Below, in pieces: positions 7,654 through 16,800 of a stretch of 64,000 bases of DNA (position 1 is its first letter; each line of letters begins with the position of its first letter). The position numbers and the translations under genes were made by a program. The notes beneath the pieces were generated by a model. That model ran no database searches, was not told where the DNA came from, and saw nothing but the letters and a program-made list of their open reading frames with translations. The stretch comes from Methanosarcina acetivorans C2A (GTDB taxonomy: Archaea; Halobacteriota; Methanosarcinia; Methanosarcinales; Methanosarcinaceae): NCBI RefSeq assembly GCF_000007345.1, contig NC_003552.1:62001-126000 (forward strand). Direction: 5' to 3'.

Positions 7654-8394
7654 TCATTCCTCCTCATTTAAAATTCTTATGTATTCTTCTACTAGGGATT
7701 TTCCCATTCCCAGAATTTGTGCAATTTCCTCACTTTTCATCGTTTTGCTAAGCTTTTCTACCTTCTTGTATGCTTTAATGTACCTATCACACGCTTCCTG
7801 CGTGTGATTTGTCATTCTTGCAATATCCGGTGTTTGATATCCTTTTATGTACAAGTTTAGTATAATCCTCTTGTGAGTGACTGCTCTACCAATATCATGT
7901 ATGATTCCTCTTGTTGGCAATATCTCGCCTGTTCTTTGCATATACTCCTTTGCCTGTTTGCTTACCGTACCCGTGGAAACATTTAGCAGATATGCCATAT
8001 CAGAATGTGTTAGCAGTGCTTCCTGTTCATATGCCTCTTTAAATATCCTAACCACTTTTGTTTCCATTATTTCTCTATCTGAATACCCTTCCTTCTTCAT
8101 CTCCAGGTCATCTTTGGAAATCAAGGTCAAAACAATTGGTGTTAATGGTGTTTTCTTACTGTTTTTACCATAATTCGGCTTCTCTGAAGCCTTTGCTCCA
8201 TACCACAAAATCTGTCCAACTTCCAGTTTCCATGGCTCTCTATAAGATTTCCTCACCACTTCCACGAGATCATTGGCAAACATTTCCTGAATTTTGTCAC
8301 CTGCAATAAACTGGTAATCATTTTGTATCAGATCCAGAACTGAACCTTTCAGGGAGCTTGTTACCTTTGTTTCAATCATTGAAGGTACTTTCAT
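7654..8394 (-). CDS. DUF1670-type helix-turn-helix regulator, downstream member
   Basis: This protein of 246 aa has the features I associate with DUF1670. An N-terminal region of unknown fold is followed by an HTH (LLTHSDMAYLLNVSTGTVSK, residues ~135-155). A conserved ILPTRGIIHDIG segment follows, then VTHKRIILNLYIKGYQTPDI, and a C-terminal helix pair ending KSLVEEYIRILNEEE. I chose the ATG at 8394 because it overlaps the upstream gene's TGA as ATGA and has GGAG just before it. The two genes are therefore translationally coupled. It probably binds DNA; neither ligand nor target is known. Confidence 0.75.
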   Translation of the reverse strand: MKVPSMIETKVTSSLKGSVLDLIQNDYQFIAGDKIQEMFANDLVEVVRKSYREPWKLEVGQILWYGAKASEKPNYGKNSKKTPLTPIVLTLISKDDLEMKKEGYSDREIMETKVVRIFKEAYEQEALLTHSDMAYLLNVSTGTVSKQAKEYMQRTGEILPTRGIIHDIGRAVTHKRIILNLYIKGYQTPDIARMTNHTQEACDRYIKAYKKVEKLSKTMKSEEIAQILGMGKSLVEEYIRILNEEE

Positions 8395-9347
8395 CTTCTC
8401 CATCTCCCCGAACTGTTTTTTGGACCTGTTTCCGTGTTCATTCTGCTGATCTCTTTTTTTCCAAAAATGCTATGAAGCTGGTCTAAACGTTCCTGATATT
8501 CCTCGGTAGAATAAGTCTCAATCAGCTCTTTGTATTCCTGAATTGTTTTTTCAGAAAGCCCTGTTATGATCCTGAGTTCTTCATCTTCGAATCCCTCTTC
8601 AGTCAGCACCAGTATTCTTGCAAAATCCTTTACATAACGCATTATGGCTTCGCCACTATGTTGGGTCTTTCTCTCGATCTCAGTATATTCGTACCCTTTA
8701 AGATATAGCTCCAGAATCCGTTTTTTGTGGCTTACTCCGGGACCTATATCCTTCCATTTTCCTCTGGTTGGAACCAGTTCTCCATTCTCTTCCAGCGCTT
8801 CTATATGTCGTGAAATTGTCTTTGTACTCTCTCCCAGAAGAATTGCGATGTCAGCCTGGGTGAGCAAAGCGCCCTGAGTGTGTGCTTCATTACTTATGCG
8901 CATGATCCGTTTATCCAGCAGCTCTCGCTGGTTCTTAACTTTGCAGTCTTCAGGGTCGTAGATAGTGATAATGACAGAAACCAGATTCATCTCATTAACT
9001 GGTACGCCAGGAGGAACGTCTTTGGAAACTCCATGGAAGATAATCTGGCCTTCTTTGCGCTGACTGCTGAAATATAGGTCAATGTAAGACATGAAGAGCT
9101 CAGACAGAGATCTGCAAACAGCACGAGGAAAGGAATAATCCTGCATCAGTTCATTGTAAAGTTGAGTCTGTAATTGGCGATTAAAAGTTGAGAGATATTC
9201 TTTTGGGATTTTCAAGACCACTAGTGCCACCAACAATGTTTTGGTGACAAGAGTAGATAAACAATCGGTCAGAAGGGGGTATTTTAGTTTCCATGTCCAT
9301 ACGTTAAGCTTTACCAACCTTTTTTTCGGGCTTCTGATATTGAACAT
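8391..9347 (-). CDS. DUF1670-type helix-turn-helix regulator, upstream member
   Basis: Up to 318 aa. It shares with its downstream neighbour an HTH (LLTQADIAILLGESTKTISR), LVPTRGKWKDIGPGVSHK, a LYLKGYEYTEI segment and a C-terminal helical repeat. The true start is uncertain. A TATA-like TTATATAA lies at about 9356-9363 on the coding strand side, only some 10 bp before the ATG at 9347, which would put that ATG upstream of the transcript. A TTG at 9215 (274 aa, MKIPKEYL...) is an alternative that removes an atypical hydrophobic N-terminus. Two diverged paralogues in one operon suggest heterodimeric or sequential regulation. Confidence 0.72.
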   Translation of the reverse strand: MFNIRSPKKRLVKLNVWTWKLKYPLLTDCLSTLVTKTLLVALVVLKIPKEYLSTFNRQLQTQLYNELMQDYSFPRAVCRSLSELFMSYIDLYFSSQRKEGQIIFHGVSKDVPPGVPVNEMNLVSVIITIYDPEDCKVKNQRELLDKRIMRISNEAHTQGALLTQADIAILLGESTKTISRHIEALEENGELVPTRGKWKDIGPGVSHKKRILELYLKGYEYTEIERKTQHSGEAIMRYVKDFARILVLTEEGFEDEELRIITGLSEKTIQEYKELIETYSTEEYQERLDQLHSIFGKKEISRMNTETGPKNSSGRWRR

Positions 9348-9482
9348 TCGATGCTGTTATATAATAGCTATTCAATCATACTTTGAAATCCAACTGGCAA
9401 AGTTTTTACCGATGCCTTAAAAACCGTTGTTTGCGGCTTTCTTCGATCGATAGCCGGGGACAGTAACCCGGAGTGATTTCTA

Positions 9483-9908
9483 ATGATGAGCTTTATTAAG
9501 TACCACCCCCGGTCCAACACTTACGTGATTGAAAAAGGAGCTTTTCTCGAAGAAGACCTTATCCTGGAAGGCAATCTTATTGTCGGGCAGGACGTGAAGT
9601 TCTGGAAAAACCTCACCGTATCAGGCAGGCTTGAGCTCGGGAAAGGTTCGATTATCCAGGGCAATGTGAAAGCCAGAAGTGCCCTTATCTGTGCGGCAGC
9701 AAAAATCCTGGGTAGTATAGAAACGGTTTCCGAGCTTGTACTTCTTGACGGAACCTGGGTAAATGTTGTATCCTGTGAGGGGGATATCCGTGTAAGACCC
9801 GGATGCACTCTCGGTTCAGTAAAAGCAGGAGGGACTCTTGAGCTTGTAGGAAAAGTTGCCGTGAAAAGAGTCGAACCGCTAACAAAAGTGATCATTCGGG
9901 CCGAATAA
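9483..9908 (+). CDS. Bactofilin-like polymer-forming beta-helix protein
   Basis: This 141-aa protein is built from short repeating hydrophobic-glycine turns such as LILEGNLIVGQDVKFWKN, LELGKGSIIQGNVKAR and LVLLDGTWVNVV. The pattern is typical of right-handed or bactofilin-type beta-helices that polymerise into cytoskeletal or envelope filaments. There is no signal peptide or membrane helix, so it acts in the cytoplasm or at the inner membrane face. GGAGTGA lies 7 nt before the start. The flanking genes point away, so it is monocistronic. A left-handed-helix acyltransferase remnant is an alternative, but no catalytic His is evident. Confidence 0.6.
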   Translation: MMSFIKYHPRSNTYVIEKGAFLEEDLILEGNLIVGQDVKFWKNLTVSGRLELGKGSIIQGNVKARSALICAAAKILGSIETVSELVLLDGTWVNVVSCEGDIRVRPGCTLGSVKAGGTLELVGKVAVKRVEPLTKVIIRAE

Positions 9909-10016
9909 TGATTTCGGTTCGTTCATGACTTATAGCACTTTTTTCAGTGAATTTCTTAGCAGCTTTTTTAGTAGCTTCTTTTTAGCAGTTTTTTCTTTAT
10001 CGGCTTCTTCAGCATT

Positions 10017-10781
10017 TCACTTGCTGAACCGCTCCTCTTCCAGAAGTTTGAGGACATGATCTCTTAAACGGTTTACTTCTGGACTTGTGCGGCTTCTTGG
10101 GCGGGGTAATTCCACACTTACGATCTCCTTTACCCTTCCGGGTCTTGAAGTCATAACCACTATCCTGTCAGAGAGGAAGACAGCTTCGTCCACACTGTGA
10201 GTTACAAAAAGAAATGTTACATGTTTCTGTTCCCATATCTTCAGGAGTTCATCCTGGAGTACATTTCGAGTCTGAGCATCTAGAGCTCCAAAGGGTTCAT
10301 CCATGAGAAGAACCTCAGGTTCGTTAGCAAGAGCTCTTGCAATGGCTGCTCTCTGCTGCATACCGCCTGAGAGTTCGTGAGGGTAGCTGTTTTTGAACTG
10401 CCCCAGGCCCACAAGCTCCAGGTATTTTTCCACCTGTTTCCGGGCTTCGCTTTTTTTGATTCCTTGCATTTCCAGCCCAAAGGTGATGTTATCTATAACG
10501 GTTCTCCAGGGAAAGAGAGAATACTGCTGGAAAACCATGCCTCTCTTGGGATCAGGACCTGTTATAGGAACTCCATTGAGTGTAATCTCTCCTGAGGTCA
10601 GGGTCTCAAGTCCTGCAGCTATCCGGAGCAGCGTTGTCTTCCCGCAACCTGAAGGTCCGAGGAGGCAGATAAACTCGCCATCCTGCACATCAAAGCTTAT
10701 ATTGTGCAGAGCTTCGGTTCCGGACTCATCCTCTTTTTTGCTAAAGACACGAGAAACATTTTTTACACTTACTCTACCCAT
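10017..10781 (-). CDS. ABC transporter ATP-binding protein, nitrate/sulfonate/taurine type
   Basis: A complete 254-aa ABC ATPase. Walker A is GPSGCGKTT, the Q-loop is MVFQQYSLFPW, the signature is LSGGMQQR, Walker B is VLLMDEPFGALD, and the H-loop is FVTHSVDEA. This matches SsuB/TauB-type importers. I chose MGRVSVKNVSRVF at 10781 as the start: its ATG lies 1 nt after the permease stop codon, indicating translational coupling. The longer frame starts inside the permease gene. It energises import by the permease and lipoprotein encoded just upstream. Confidence 0.9.
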   Translation of the reverse strand: MGRVSVKNVSRVFSKKEDESGTEALHNISFDVQDGEFICLLGPSGCGKTTLLRIAAGLETLTSGEITLNGVPITGPDPKRGMVFQQYSLFPWRTVIDNITFGLEMQGIKKSEARKQVEKYLELVGLGQFKNSYPHELSGGMQQRAAIARALANEPEVLLMDEPFGALDAQTRNVLQDELLKIWEQKHVTFLFVTHSVDEAVFLSDRIVVMTSRPGRVKEIVSVELPRPRSRTSPEVNRLRDHVLKLLEEERFSK

Positions 10782-10782
10782 T

Positions 10783-11571
10783 TTATACCACAGTTCCTGT
10801 CTTCCATCTGAGTAGTTTTTCATCCACGTAGTATCTGAAGAAGCGGTCTATTAGAAGCCCTATGAACCCCAGCAGGAGCATATAGACGAGTACGAAATCC
10901 ATCCTGTGCAGGTAGTAATTGTGCCAGATCTGGTAGCCAAGCCCTCTATTGCTGACTCCGAACATCTCTGCAGCTACAAGGCACATCCAGCCTACGCCCA
11001 TCGCAATCCTTATCCCTGCAGCAATCGAGGGCATGGCTGAGGGAATCGCAACAAAACGGATGAGGTCTATATTTCGGGTACAGCCGAGGACCTTTGCTGC
11101 TTCAACATAAACCCTCGGTACGTTTTTAAAACCCGTATATGTATTGATGATAATAGGGAAGATCATTCCTACAAAAACAACAAACCCTGCTGCCTGATGG
11201 GTAAGCCCGAACCATACTATTGCAAAAGGGATCCAGGCAAGAGGAGGAATCGGGCGCAGGATTTCTATTATAGGGTCAACAGCTCTGTTTACTGCTTTGA
11301 ACCATCCCATAGCTATTCCCAGGGGAATTCCGAGGATAAAAGCAGCGGCTATGCCAATTGAAAAGTGAAGTAAACTTGTCAGGGTATCCGTATAAATTAG
11401 TCCATTTTTGACAATCACGGAAAAAGAGATCAGCACATCATAAAAACTCGGAAGAAGCAATTTATTCTGTACGATCCTATCCGCTGCAAACTGCCATATG
11501 GCGATTGCGAATATAAGAGATAACGCTTCAACGCCTTTTTCTTCGATTGTTTTTGTGAAATTAATTTTCAT
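10783..11571 (-). CDS. ABC transporter permease, SsuC/TauC type
   Basis: This 262-aa permease has about six hydrophobic segments and an EAA-type loop, VEAAKVLGCTRNIDLIRFVAIPSA (residues ~150-175), which contacts the ATPase. The N-terminal part has LLPSFYDVLISFSVIVKNG, common in sulfonate and nitrate permeases. It lies between the binding-protein gene, 138 bp upstream, and the ATPase gene, in the usual order. The substrate class is an organic or inorganic anion such as sulfonate, nitrate or bicarbonate, or a thiamine precursor. The sequence does not decide between them. Confidence 0.88.
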   Translation of the reverse strand: MKINFTKTIEEKGVEALSLIFAIAIWQFAADRIVQNKLLLPSFYDVLISFSVIVKNGLIYTDTLTSLLHFSIGIAAAFILGIPLGIAMGWFKAVNRAVDPIIEILRPIPPLAWIPFAIVWFGLTHQAAGFVVFVGMIFPIIINTYTGFKNVPRVYVEAAKVLGCTRNIDLIRFVAIPSAMPSIAAGIRIAMGVGWMCLVAAEMFGVSNRGLGYQIWHNYYLHRMDFVLVYMLLLGFIGLLIDRFFRYYVDEKLLRWKTGTVV

Positions 11572-11709
11572 GTCTAATTAAAAGGATTCTTAGTTTTTTA
11601 TCTTTCCGGCAGTTTCTCATTTTTTAGAATAAATTGGAGTCCAAACCACCCCCTTCTTATAAAAGAGGCAGCTTGAACTTATCTCAAAATTTTATTTTAA
11701 AACTCTTTT

Positions 11710-12723
11710 TTATTCCTCATTTTTGGCTTCTTCGTAGAAGCTCGTGTCAAAGATTTCTTCCTTTGTCAGGGGCTTCTGGATGTACCCGAGTTCATACTGA
11801 ATGTTTGCATACTCGACAGTTGAGTTTTCAATCAGTGTGGGATCTGTAATCCAGGCGCCGTCCCATTCTTCAAGGGATTTCTGTACAACTTCCACGTCCT
11901 CTGAAGTCTTGTTTGAAAAGATCTGGGCTGCTTCGTCCACGTTTGCCTGGTTGTATTCGGTTGCCTTAATGTGGGTTTTTACAACCTGCTCCACGATATC
12001 AGGGTGTTCCCTGATCATTTCTCCGCTTGCTACGAGTACACAGCAGGCGTGGTTTGCTTCCATTTCTCCGGAAGATACAATCGAACGTCCATTGCCTTCA
12101 CTTTCAATTATTGCAGGTGAGGGGTGAGGCAGGAAAACTGCATCGACCTGTTTGGCTGAGATGGCGGTAACCGCATCTCCTGGGCCCATTTCAAGGATTG
12201 TCACGTCTTTATCAGGGTCAAGTCCATTTTCCCTGAGCCAGTTTCTGAGCAGGGTGTCCTGAATTGTCCCTACCGGGAAAGTGGCAATTTTGAGCCCTTT
12301 CAAGTCTTCGGGACTTTCGTATTCGTATTCAGGTCGCAGGACCAGGTCTGAACCTTGGATCTGAACGGGAGCAATGATCTTTGCGTCAAGTCCCTGGCTG
12401 AGGGCTGTAATCACAGGGGCTGCCCCAACATATGCAAAGTCCAGTTCTCCGGCCATCATAGCCTGCATTTCCGGGGCACCTGTTGGGAACTGGTATTCGT
12501 TTATTTTTTCAATTCCGTAAGGTGCAAGATCTTCCTGCCACCATCCTTTCTCATAGGCAGTCATGTATGCAATCTGGTGGGTACTCGGCTGATAGCCGAA
12601 GTTCAGCTCTGTAATTGCAGGGGCTTCTTCAGTTGCGTTTTCATCCGTATCTTCGGCGCAACCGGATACGAAGATAGATACGGCCAGCAGTAAAATAAGG
12701 ATAAGTATACTTGATTTTCTCAA
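11710..12723 (-). CDS. Periplasmic-type substrate-binding lipoprotein, NMT1/SsuA family
   Basis: A 337-aa lipoprotein with signal peptide MRKSSILILILLLAVSIF and lipobox VSGC at residues ~19-22. The mature domain has the SsuA/NMT1 motifs: LNFGYQPSTHQIAYMTAYEKG, ELDFAYVGAAPVITAL, KGLKIATFPVGTIQDTLL and AVFLPHPSPAI. It captures the ligand outside the cell for the permease and ATPase encoded downstream. The Cys pair in NHACCVLVAS is unusual for the family and might sit near the ligand cleft. The ligand is not determined. Confidence 0.85.
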   Translation of the reverse strand: MRKSSILILILLLAVSIFVSGCAEDTDENATEEAPAITELNFGYQPSTHQIAYMTAYEKGWWQEDLAPYGIEKINEYQFPTGAPEMQAMMAGELDFAYVGAAPVITALSQGLDAKIIAPVQIQGSDLVLRPEYEYESPEDLKGLKIATFPVGTIQDTLLRNWLRENGLDPDKDVTILEMGPGDAVTAISAKQVDAVFLPHPSPAIIESEGNGRSIVSSGEMEANHACCVLVASGEMIREHPDIVEQVVKTHIKATEYNQANVDEAAQIFSNKTSEDVEVVQKSLEEWDGAWITDPTLIENSTVEYANIQYELGYIQKPLTKEEIFDTSFYEEAKNEE

Positions 12724-13143
12724 AACTACACCTCAATAATTGCTTCTTCTAACGTTAAACACTAACACTAAGAACACTAACACTAATAGACCTTACCTGC
12801 TAAATAAGATCTATTGGGATCGGTTTTTCTTCGGAGAAATTTGAAGGCTTTTACGTCCTTTTTTCTTAGCTTTTTTAAATTTGTTAAAAAGCCATCCTGT
12901 TCCTTCCATCCTGTTCTTCCATTTTTTTGCCTGAAAGAACAATTCCCGTGAAAATAAATAGCAGTCTCTTACGCGCCAATATTCTTTGAAATTTGCTATA
13001 TATATTTTCTCAAATGCTTTTCTATTATGACCCAAATGTATTAATACATCTGGAGGTATTTCTCATTCAGGAATAAAACTCCTGTAAAACGTAAGTTGTT
13101 TATAATTATTGAAAATTTTTACAGGATCAGAGGTTGAATTTTA
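12724..13143. other. 420-bp intergenic region between divergent genes
   Basis: It holds the promoters of the ABC operon (left) and the HTH gene (right). Repeats of CACTAACACTAA lie at about 12760-12790. A TATATATATT element lies near 12997-13006, and a 14-bp palindrome follows at 13036-13049. A 74-codon basic open frame on the minus strand starts inside the TATA region and was not accepted. Confidence 0.5.
13036..13049. promoter_or_regulatory. 14-bp palindrome, possible operator of the HTH gene
   Basis: ATGTATTAATACAT is a perfect palindrome about 30 bp downstream of a TATA-like element (near 12997-13006). It lies 95 bp before the HTH gene. That is where an autoregulator would block transcription. 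No second copy was noticed elsewhere. Confidence 0.4.
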
Positions 13144-13665
13144 ATGAACGTTGCAGACAAGGTCATCAAATCCGCATTCGAATCCGATGAAGTGTTTCAG
13201 AAAACACTTTCTGCTGTAATTAAGGAGGACCTTAACCTGACTGCTGTGGATTTTGCAAAAAAGGCAAACATCCCTCCCAGTACCCTCTATAAGATCCTAT
13301 CGGGTAACCGGGATCCCAACATCAAAACCCTCCGTCAGATTGTAAAAACTATCCGGGATATCAAGGAGTCGGATAGCGGAGAATTTATTGCTGTAATTGC
13401 AGCCCGATCGGTACTTGACAACATCGTGGAAACGAAGAAAAAAATCGCTGGCAGGCTTGTCACAATAAGGGAATATTCGGCGACCTCGATGGAAGAAGCC
13501 ATAATTGCAGCCGTTAATGCTGAAAGGGATGGGGCAAAAGCCCTGGTCTGTGCTCCCATAGTAAGCCCGACTGTTGAGAAAATCCTGAACATCCCAGTTA
13601 CAACCATTATCCCAAAAAGCAGCCTTATAGATGCCATCGAGCTTGCACTTAAGAAGATGGAATAA
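13144..13665 (+). CDS. XRE-type HTH regulator with PrpR-like C-terminal domain
   Basis: This 173-aa protein has an N-terminal helix-turn-helix (LTAVDFAKKANIPPSTLYKI then LSGNRDPNIKTLRQIV, residues ~37-75). Its C-terminal domain runs from about residue 100 to 170: REYSATSMEEAIIAAVNAER, a GAKALVCAPIVSPTVEKIL stretch and IPVTTIIPKSSLIDAIELA. It resembles the N-terminal sensor of propionate regulator PrpR. I infer a ligand-responsive repressor. The gene stands alone, with a palindrome in its upstream region. The ligand and regulon are unknown. Confidence 0.75.
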   Translation: MNVADKVIKSAFESDEVFQKTLSAVIKEDLNLTAVDFAKKANIPPSTLYKILSGNRDPNIKTLRQIVKTIRDIKESDSGEFIAVIAARSVLDNIVETKKKIAGRLVTIREYSATSMEEAIIAAVNAERDGAKALVCAPIVSPTVEKILNIPVTTIIPKSSLIDAIELALKKME

Positions 13666-13715
13666 AACACATGTAAAAAACACACGTAAAACACATGTAA
13701 AAAACACATGTAAAT
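13665..13715. repeat. Tandem ACACATGTAA array (four units)
   Basis: Four units close to AAAACACATGTAA, with one ACGTAA variant, follow directly after the HTH gene stop. The same motif in the opposite orientation occurs at 22772-22810. Confidence 0.7.
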
Positions 13716-13788
13716 CGTTTGATAGTAAAGCTCGAATAAAACTGAAAACTATTTATTATTAATTTAACATTTTTTAAAAATAGAAAAA

Positions 13789-13812
13789 CCCGCGTTTTTC
13801 AGTTAACGCGGG
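13789..13812 (-). terminator. Hairpin terminator of the S-layer-like gene
   Basis: CCCGCGTT at 13789-13796 pairs with AACGCGGG at 13805-13812. On the minus strand it is followed by a TTTTT run. It lies about 50 bp after the end of the large minus-strand gene and may act in both directions. Confidence 0.65.
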
Positions 13813-13865
13813 AGTTTAAACTCGTTTTTGTTTAAGCTTTCTTTTTCTCAGCTTACTTTCTCAGT

Positions 13866-16800
13866 TTACTTTTTTACAGACCTGATGAGTTCATCCATCT
13901 TTGCCTGCAAGGCTGAAGCATCCATGCCACCTTTGGTAAACATGTAAGCTATCCCACCGCCCAGTAACAGGATAATAGCTATCAGGGCATAAAGTAGGAT
14001 AGAAGACTTCTCTTTTACCGTATAGGTGGCTTCCTGGCCTTCTATTTCGACAGTATAGGAGCCTGGGGCCTCTTCGATGTGTTCAAAGGTTACTGTTGTG
14101 CTTTGTCCCACATCAAGGGAGATCTGCTGGGAATCAACCGAACTGTCGTTTACAATCAGTTCAACATCATATTCTCCTGCAGCATTCCCCGTGTTTTCGG
14201 CATCAATAGTGATTGTTGCCTCCTTTCCGGCTGTAACCTCTATCGGATCAACTACCAGGTTCGAGAACTCGAAGATAGCTTCATAGTCCTTTACATTGAC
14301 TTCAGTACTTTTGTCAATGAAGCCCTCTCCACTGGCGCTTATTTTTATTTTCCCGACTTCTTCCGTGGTGTAAGTGATCTGTCCGTCGGAGTCGGTTTCT
14401 CCAATCAGATCACCATCGACTGAGACGTTTGCACCTTCAATCGGATCTCCTCCGATTGTTTTTAAAGCTTCTATGGTTATCGTATCTCCCACATACACAG
14501 TTTCGGGAGAAACATTGAGGCTCATCTTCTCTTTTTCAACATTAACTTCCATATTCTTGTTTGCGGTGGTGTAGTCGTCCTTTGTTGCGGTTATCTTGAA
14601 AGTACCTACCTCTTCGGCAGTGTACTCAACAAGTCCATCAGCATCGGTTTCGCCTATTGTGGATGTGTTGACCTTTACAGTGACACCTTCTACCGGTTCG
14701 TCTTCTGCAGTCACCTCGATATCAAAAGTGTCGCCTACAATAATATCATCAGGCACGCTTATCGAGAGTTCCCTGCTGGCATCACTTCCAGTTTCGACTT
14801 CAACGAAGGGGTAGAACCTGAGAGTGCTGTCATCAGCTGTCTTGAACTTGACATCACCCATTATGTCAATGGTTTCGTCATCATCAAGCCCGATGTCGTC
14901 ATCGTTCTTCATTGTGATGCCGCTTTCCGAGACGCTGCTGATCTCCATCTCATCGAAGGAATCTCCGTTATTGATTTCAATGTACTCGTCCGAGATCTGG
15001 AAGATTCCCTGTGTGAAGACTGCAGAGGTTTCTTCACCTGCAAAAACCGTACCGAAGTGGACAATGATTATGGGTACGTCTTCTGCATCCCCAAGTTCGG
15101 TTTCGTAGATGTAGTCATCGCCCGATGCAATGAAATTGTCGTCAACGACGTCTCCGTCTTTTTCAAGCTGGACCCAGACGATTTCCCCATTAACATCGAC
15201 TTCCAGGATGTTCAGGGAATAGCCTTCCTCAAGCACAAGGGCAGAACCTGAATTCATGGACTCTTTGTCGTCGCTGTCTGTAAGGACTTTGGAAAGGACA
15301 TTGTCCGAAAGAAGGCTCACATCGTCAATTTGTCCGTCGACGGTATCATCGGGATATCCTGCAAAGTATTTTTCTGCCATGAACCCGACAACTGTGAAAT
15401 TGCCCCACTCGTCGTGTTCAAACTCAACTTCCTGAGGTGTGGATGTGTAGACCAGTTTTCCGTCAGGGATTTCCCTGTCATTCAGTTCTTCGATTGCCAT
15501 CTCTTCGGTTCCTATTCCCTCATCTATGTTGTAATAGAAACCTTCAAAGTTGTAGGGAGTCCAGGTTGGGAGAGAGTTATCTTCATCTTCATCATAGACA
15601 GTTCCGCGCAGTTCGTAAGTCCCTTCTTCAGAGGTATCAAGGACCGGGGCAAAGCGCAATGTATTGTCATCAGCCACCTGAATCTGTATCTTGCCCATAA
15701 GGTCAATTGTGTCGCCCTTATCAAGGCTTATATCATCCTCATTCTTCATTTTTATTTGATCGCTGCTGAGGGACGTTACTTCCATTTCCCCGTAGGAATC
15801 TCCGTTTTCAAGTTCCAGATAAGTATCCGAAATCTGGAAGATCCCCTGTATGTAGACTGCAGAGATTTCAGTACTTTGGAAGACTGTTCCAAAGTGGATA
15901 ATGATTATAGGTACGTCTTCTGCATCTCCTATTTCGGTTTTATAGACGTAGTCCTGGCCTGAGGCTATGAAATTGTCGTCAACTACGTCTCCGTCCTTTT
16001 CAAGCTGGACCCAGACGATTTCCCCATTAACATCGACTTCTACGATGTCAAGGGCATAACCATCTTCAAGTTCAAAGGAGTCTCCTGTATATGCGGACTC
16101 TTTATCATCACTGTCAATAAGGATCTTGGAAAGTACTCCGTCGGATATCAGGCTTACGTCGTCCACATCGTCAACTGTGGTGTTGTCAGTGTAGCCTGCG
16201 AAGTATTTCTCTGCCATAAACCCTATTATCTGGTACGAACCCCAGTCATTGTATTCAAAGTCGGTTTCGGTAGGTTTTGTGATGTACTCGATGTCCCCTT
16301 CATCTATGTTTCTGCCTATATCCGTGATTGTCATCTCTTCGGAAGACTCCCCGGAATCAAGGTCATAGTAGAAGCCTGAGTAACTCTGGGCATTCCATGT
16401 GTATGTGGTGGACAGCCCGAGGTCTTCATCCCAGATCCTGTTCCCGCTTAAATAGTACTTGGACTGGACTGTCACATTCCAGGTTTTTGTAACCGAATCA
16501 TAATTATCGTCAGGGTCCGTGACCACTGCTTCAATATTGTAGGTGCCAGAAGTATCTGGTTCAAAATCGTATGAAGAAGAAGTTACGCCATCTTCGGTTT
16601 TACTTGCTTCCGTTTCATTGTTGACAAACCACTCAACGTTGATATAACTCGGACTGTCTGTAGCATTGACATAGAAAGTCTGGGATTCTCCTTCAGACAT
16701 CTCAATTGTGTCATCGGAAGGATCAATTTCTACATCTATTTCATCGTCTCCTGATGATGAGGAGGAGGACACTGTCCATGTCCAGGACTTTGATTCTGCT

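Noticed and set aside
12811-13035. 74-codon basic minus-strand frame
   Set aside because: Its start overlaps a TATA-rich segment, no ribosome site is present and composition is Lys/Phe-biased like random AT-rich DNA.
15330-15962. 210-codon plus-strand open frame
   Set aside because: Antisense shadow of the duplication domain of the S-layer-like gene.
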